A stretch of DNA of 64,000 nt from contig OZ245869.1 of NCBI GenBank assembly GCA_965229355.1, positions 1,736,001 through 1,800,000 on the forward strand. The letters run 5' to 3'. Positions 60,870 through 64,000 of this stretch are shown here, in pieces (the first letter of the stretch is position 1; every line of letters starts with the position of its first letter). Below the pieces are notes generated by a model that ran no database searches, had not been told where the DNA came from, and worked only from the letters and a program-made list of their open reading frames with translations. The position numbers and the translations under genes were made by a program. The DNA is from GCA-2737725 sp965229355. GTDB lineage: Bacteria > Pseudomonadota > Alphaproteobacteria > Rhodospirillales > Rhodospirillaceae.

Positions 60870-61994
60870 ATGAGCACTATTCTGCCAGGGAAGATCGTGG
60901 GCGACGATCAGATCGATGATCGAGATACGCTGCACTCTATCAAGCTGTCGACACTGCCTGTAACGCATTCTGCGTTGCGTAAGGCGCGCATGATTAAAAA
61001 CTGCCGCCTGCAAAGCGTGATTGAACTTTACCGTGATCAAAACGCGGGAAGCGGACAGATCGCAGTCGACCAATTAGATGTGGCCTTAGGGATTTCATCG
61101 TCAGGGCACCCCGATCTTGTTTTGTTGCGCGGCGTTGCGCTGTTGCCAGCGTTTGACTCGTTCAGCATTCGTCTTCTGCTGCGCGAAATGGGAGCCTCGG
61201 AAGAGCAGCTGAAACCGATCAGCGTTTCGCCCGAGAAACTGCGCCAACTTGATAAGTTCATGGAAAGCTTCACGCTACCGTTGTTGAAGTATGTCTACGG
61301 TCGCCAAGATATTGGCAGGGCAGGCATGGGGCAGTTGTTTGAGATGTTCAGAAACCCTGATGTTGCAATGGCCCAATCGCACCTGACGCGGTTAGCTGCG
61401 AAGGTCAAAGTGCCGGTCATCTCAATCCCGAACTTTCTTGAGAACTATTCCGATACCTTCTTGGCCATCGCGTTCTATCAGCAGTCGTATCAAGATCTTG
61501 TCACGGTGATTGCCGAATTTCTGGATTCCATCCGCGAGGTCGCATCGCAGATCAAATTCAAGCACAACCAGAATGTGAAAACAGTTTGTGAAGAGGTCGA
61601 TGTAACCTTCCGTTTTGTCATGAAAGCCATCGGTACGCGTCTCAGTGCAGCAGAGCGTATGGCCGCAGCTTTATGGGCTGATGATGTGACCGCTCCGTTT
61701 CAAACATTTCAGGCGCGCTTACGCGAGTTTCAAGTTTTAATCGGTATGCTGTTGTGCAGCTTGGCGGCAAAGGTTGATGCTTGGCGTGCTGCATTCCCCA
61801 GTGCCAAAGTGGGCAGTACACAACAACGTGCGCAAATGATTTCCGCAGACATCGCTTATGCCATGCCGGCGCTACGCCAGGCTGCGAACCGTGGGTTACA
61901 GCGCAACGGTGTCCAGCCATCCGACGATGCCGCGGCTGGGGCAACCGAGGGTGGCACATTCCTGAAATTCCTAAGGCAACTGGCCACGCCTTAA
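60870..61994 (+). CDS. Unrecognised helical protein of 374 residues
   Basis: I cannot assign a family. The predicted product is soluble, mostly alpha-helical, without signal peptide, membrane helix or obvious catalytic motif. Recognisable stretches are HPDLVLLRGVALLPAFDSFSIRLLLREMG, KLRQLDKFMESFTLPLLKYVYGR and a long helical part from VPVISIPNFLENYSDTFLAIAFYQQSYQDLVTVIAEF to the Ala-rich C-terminus. ATG 60870 is chosen as the first Met with a family-neutral polar start; the frame extends to 60819. It sits between a LuxR-type regulator and a response regulator, all in one direction, which suggests a signalling role. Confidence 0.65.
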   Translation: MSTILPGKIVGDDQIDDRDTLHSIKLSTLPVTHSALRKARMIKNCRLQSVIELYRDQNAGSGQIAVDQLDVALGISSSGHPDLVLLRGVALLPAFDSFSIRLLLREMGASEEQLKPISVSPEKLRQLDKFMESFTLPLLKYVYGRQDIGRAGMGQLFEMFRNPDVAMAQSHLTRLAAKVKVPVISIPNFLENYSDTFLAIAFYQQSYQDLVTVIAEFLDSIREVASQIKFKHNQNVKTVCEEVDVTFRFVMKAIGTRLSAAERMAAALWADDVTAPFQTFQARLREFQVLIGMLLCSLAAKVDAWRAAFPSAKVGSTQQRAQMISADIAYAMPALRQAANRGLQRNGVQPSDDAAAGATEGGTFLKFLRQLATP

Positions 61995-62151
61995 CCTTCG
62001 GCTCCGCAACCCTGGATGTAAACAGCACGCCTTAAATGCATGCTGCAAACGCGTTTGTGAAGTGGAGGGTAATCGGTTTCCGTTGCGCTCTGCGGCTCTC
62101 GTTCATCAAGCTTTTGATCAAGCAATTCTGCCATGGGCCGCATTGCTTGGG

Positions 62152-62841
62152 ATGGGGGCGCACGATGTGAGAGTCGTTGTGGCGGATGATCACAGCATTG
62201 TTCGTGAGAGTCTGAAGCAATACGTGTTGCTTCTGGACGACATGGTGCGAATTGATGATGCTGAAAGTTTGCGAACCGTACTTGAATACGCAACCGCAGA
62301 GCCGCCCATCGATTTAATTTTATTAGACCTGCAAATGCCCGGGATGAGGGGCCCTGTCAGCGTATCGCGAGTGCGCGAATCATTTCCAACGACATTCATT
62401 GTTGTTGTGTCAGCTGTTGTGGACCGAGAAAAGATTGTTCTGGCCCTTCGCGCAGGCGCCAACGGCTATATTCCCAAAGCAACGACGGGGCAGGCCTTGC
62501 TGAATGCGATACGTCTGGTACTTGCAGGTGAAACATATGTGCCGCCCTTATTGTTTGACGGGCACCGTGTTTCTGCAATTGCGGTCAGTAAAAACTTACG
62601 CGGTCAGTCCCATCAGACTGGGAAACTCAGCTTACGTGAAGCCGATGTGCTGGAAAATGTGATCAGCGGCAAAACGAATAAAAATATCGCTCTTGATCTA
62701 GGCCTACAGGAGGCCACAGTGAAAGTTCATATTCGCAACATTTATCGCAAGATCGGAGCTACCAGTCGCAACGATGCGATCAATATTATAGCGCGAAGTG
62801 GTGGGCTCGAGGCGTGGCTCGCAGAACCACGCAATACCTAA
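62152..62841 (+). CDS. NarL/FixJ-type response regulator
   Basis: A 229-residue two-domain regulator. The receiver (about 5-122) has the acidic pair in VVVADDHSIVRESL, the phospho-acceptor Asp in LILLDLQMPGMRG, Ser in VVVSAV and Lys in GYIPKATTGQALLNAI. The LuxR-type HTH (about 165-220) reads LSLREADVLENVISGKTNKNIALDLGLQEATVKVHIRNIYRKIGATSRNDAI. All phosphorylation residues are present, but no partner histidine kinase lies in the window. The frame is open 30 codons further upstream without similarity; ATG 62152 leads directly into the receiver. Confidence 0.92.
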   Translation: MGAHDVRVVVADDHSIVRESLKQYVLLLDDMVRIDDAESLRTVLEYATAEPPIDLILLDLQMPGMRGPVSVSRVRESFPTTFIVVVSAVVDREKIVLALRAGANGYIPKATTGQALLNAIRLVLAGETYVPPLLFDGHRVSAIAVSKNLRGQSHQTGKLSLREADVLENVISGKTNKNIALDLGLQEATVKVHIRNIYRKIGATSRNDAINIIARSGGLEAWLAEPRNT

Positions 62842-62860
62842 ATTATTCTAATGGATATGG

Positions 62861-63826
62861 CTATAACCAGCCCGCGCGTTTGAACCGGTAATACAACACC
62901 AAGCAGACCACCACGATCAGACCGATGGCGAACGGATAGCCGTATTGCCATTTCAATTCAGGCATGAACTCGAAATTCATGCCCCACACACCAACCAACG
63001 CCGTGGCTGCAGCGAAAATACCGCCCCATGCAGCCAGGCGTTTGGTCACGTCGGTTTCATCGATGGTGACCACGGACAAATTCACCTGCATGGCGATTGC
63101 GATTGTGTCGCGCACGCCGTCGATAGAGGTGGAGATGCGGACCAAGTGATCGTACACATCGCGAAAGTATTCTTGGGTATTGATGCATACAGCGGGGACG
63201 CGCCCGCCATACAATTTGCTGACGGCCTCTAGCAACGGCACCGCGGCATGGCGCAGCACCATAACTTTGCGTTTCAAAGCATACAAACGCTCAATGTTAG
63301 GGCGTGCTTTGCCTTGCACAAAAATGTCGGCTTCGATCTCTTCCAACTCTGTTTCGAACAGATCGATGATCGGAAAATATCGATCAACGACTGAATCCAT
63401 CAGGGCGTACAGTACAAAGCCTGATCCATGCTTCAAAAGGTGCGGTTCGCGCTCGCAGCGGTCACGCACGCCCAGGAAGCCCACGTTGCTGCTACTACGC
63501 ACTGACAGGATATAATTTTCACCGACGAAAATGGCGACTTCGCCCACTTGTGGCTCGCCGTTCACCATTTCCACCAACTTGATCACAGTGAACAGGCAGT
63601 CAGCGTACTCTTCGATTTTGGGGCGCTGATGGCCGACCAGCGCATCTTCCACCGCCAGTTCATGCAAATTGAACTGGCGCTTCATGTCTTGCATTTCGGC
63701 GGCGGTGGCGTCTTTTAAGGCCACCCACACAAAACAATCTTCCTGGCGCAGGTAATTATGAATCTCGCTGGTGGGGATGTCGGCAATCTTGCGACCGTCC
63801 ATATAGGCGATGCAGTTGATCAGCAT
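62861..63826 (-). CDS. corA: CorA-family magnesium/divalent-cation channel
   Basis: A 321-residue homopentameric inner-membrane channel. A long cytoplasmic funnel (CFVWVALKDATAAEMQDMKRQFNLHELAVEDAL, then IVDRYFPIIDLFETELEEIEADIF) is followed by two C-terminal helices with the pore motif GMN in GVWGMNFEFMPELKWQYGYPFAIGLIVVVCLVLYYRFKRAGWL. The MPELKW loop is typical of CorA. Basic C-terminal residues face the cytoplasm. The remaining bases to the window end show no gene. Confidence 0.95.
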   Translation of the reverse strand: MLINCIAYMDGRKIADIPTSEIHNYLRQEDCFVWVALKDATAAEMQDMKRQFNLHELAVEDALVGHQRPKIEEYADCLFTVIKLVEMVNGEPQVGEVAIFVGENYILSVRSSSNVGFLGVRDRCEREPHLLKHGSGFVLYALMDSVVDRYFPIIDLFETELEEIEADIFVQGKARPNIERLYALKRKVMVLRHAAVPLLEAVSKLYGGRVPAVCINTQEYFRDVYDHLVRISTSIDGVRDTIAIAMQVNLSVVTIDETDVTKRLAAWGGIFAAATALVGVWGMNFEFMPELKWQYGYPFAIGLIVVVCLVLYYRFKRAGWL

Positions 63827-64000
63827 GATTTCAATCTCCCTGCCGGGGTCCGAGCCTCATTCGTGGCGGGCTCTGTTGCGGCGTCCGGGTCACATCCTAC
63901 CTGAACTTGGGCCCGCGTGCAGGTGGTGGTTTTGCGTCCATCCTTTTCTTGATGCGCGGGTCCGTAGCGCACAGCAGTCAATCAGGCTAATGTGGTGCAA

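Noticed and set aside
63827..64000. Mg2+-sensing leader before corA
   Set aside because: Some GC-rich pairing is possible, but no recognisable M-box or mgtA-like architecture is present in the short visible leader.

Overview
The window looks like a chromosomal segment of an alphaproteobacterium, probably a Rhodospirillales- or Micropepsales-like lineage (inferred from gene families and order, not from a search). Clues are the lepA / pheT-pheS / rplT-rpmI / infC / thrS block, the rplU-rpmA / obgE-proB-proA-nadD-rsfS-rlmH block, an Usg-type protein next to groESL, an FzlA-type glutathione-transferase-fold protein, a prephenate dehydratase without a chorismate mutase domain next to kdsB, and a complete yejABEF importer. 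The DNA is moderately GC-rich with AT-rich promoter pockets. I see no insertion sequence, prophage, integrase or CRISPR array; this is mostly core chromosome.

Layout. 1-7 kb: the edge of a membrane protein, a MipA/OmpV outer-membrane protein, mnmC (tRNA wobble modification), a tandem alpha/beta-hydrolase with degraded active sites, an MgtC/DUF4010 membrane protein, Usg. 7-9.3 kb: groES-groEL behind a degenerate CIRCE-like operator and followed by two hairpins. 9.3-15.2 kb: small metabolic and accessory genes (SDR, GNAT, YkgJ, MaoC, Bcr/CflA exporter), a C-rich candidate small RNA at 13.9-14.1 kb, and a DUF2239-DUF1330 pair whose promoter carries two copies of one operator-like motif and predicts a leaderless transcript. 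15.2-18 kb: sbp-cysT-cysW sulfate importer without cysA. 18.2-22.3 kb: SPINDLY/OGT-type glycosyltransferase, MDR oxidoreductase, VOC protein, tag, tRNA-Ser(GGA). 22.6-32 kb: translation block lepA, pheT, pheS, rplT, rpmI, infC (AUA start), thrS (single-base frameshift). 32-37 kb: two glycosyltransferases, hydrolase, TPR protein, FzlA-like protein, lone fliN. 37-42.6 kb: yejABEF. 42.7-48 kb: hisN, cytochrome c, kdsB, prephenate dehydratase, methyltransferase, nudC. 48-53.5 kb: rlmH, rsfS, nadD, proA, proB, obgE, rpmA, rplU. 53.7-64 kb: QEGLA protein, an unrecognised protein, tRNA-Ser(CGA), ogt, a chemoreceptor, small GNAT, a LuxR-type regulator (frameshifted), an unrecognised helical protein, a NarL-type response regulator, corA.

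Most minus-strand genes are in tight operons joined by ATGA, GTGA or TAATG overlaps. Several strong intrinsic terminators mark operon ends (mipA, groESL, rplT, infC, yej, rpmA). Two genes, thrS and the LuxR regulator, each become intact if one base is added, so either the assembly has residual one-base deletions or both are real breaks.

The signals I rate highest outside annotated families are the C-rich structured RNA candidate at 13,925-14,120, the repeated-operator leaderless promoter at 14,142-14,194, and the double hydrolase with decayed catalytic residues. All are inferences from sequence.
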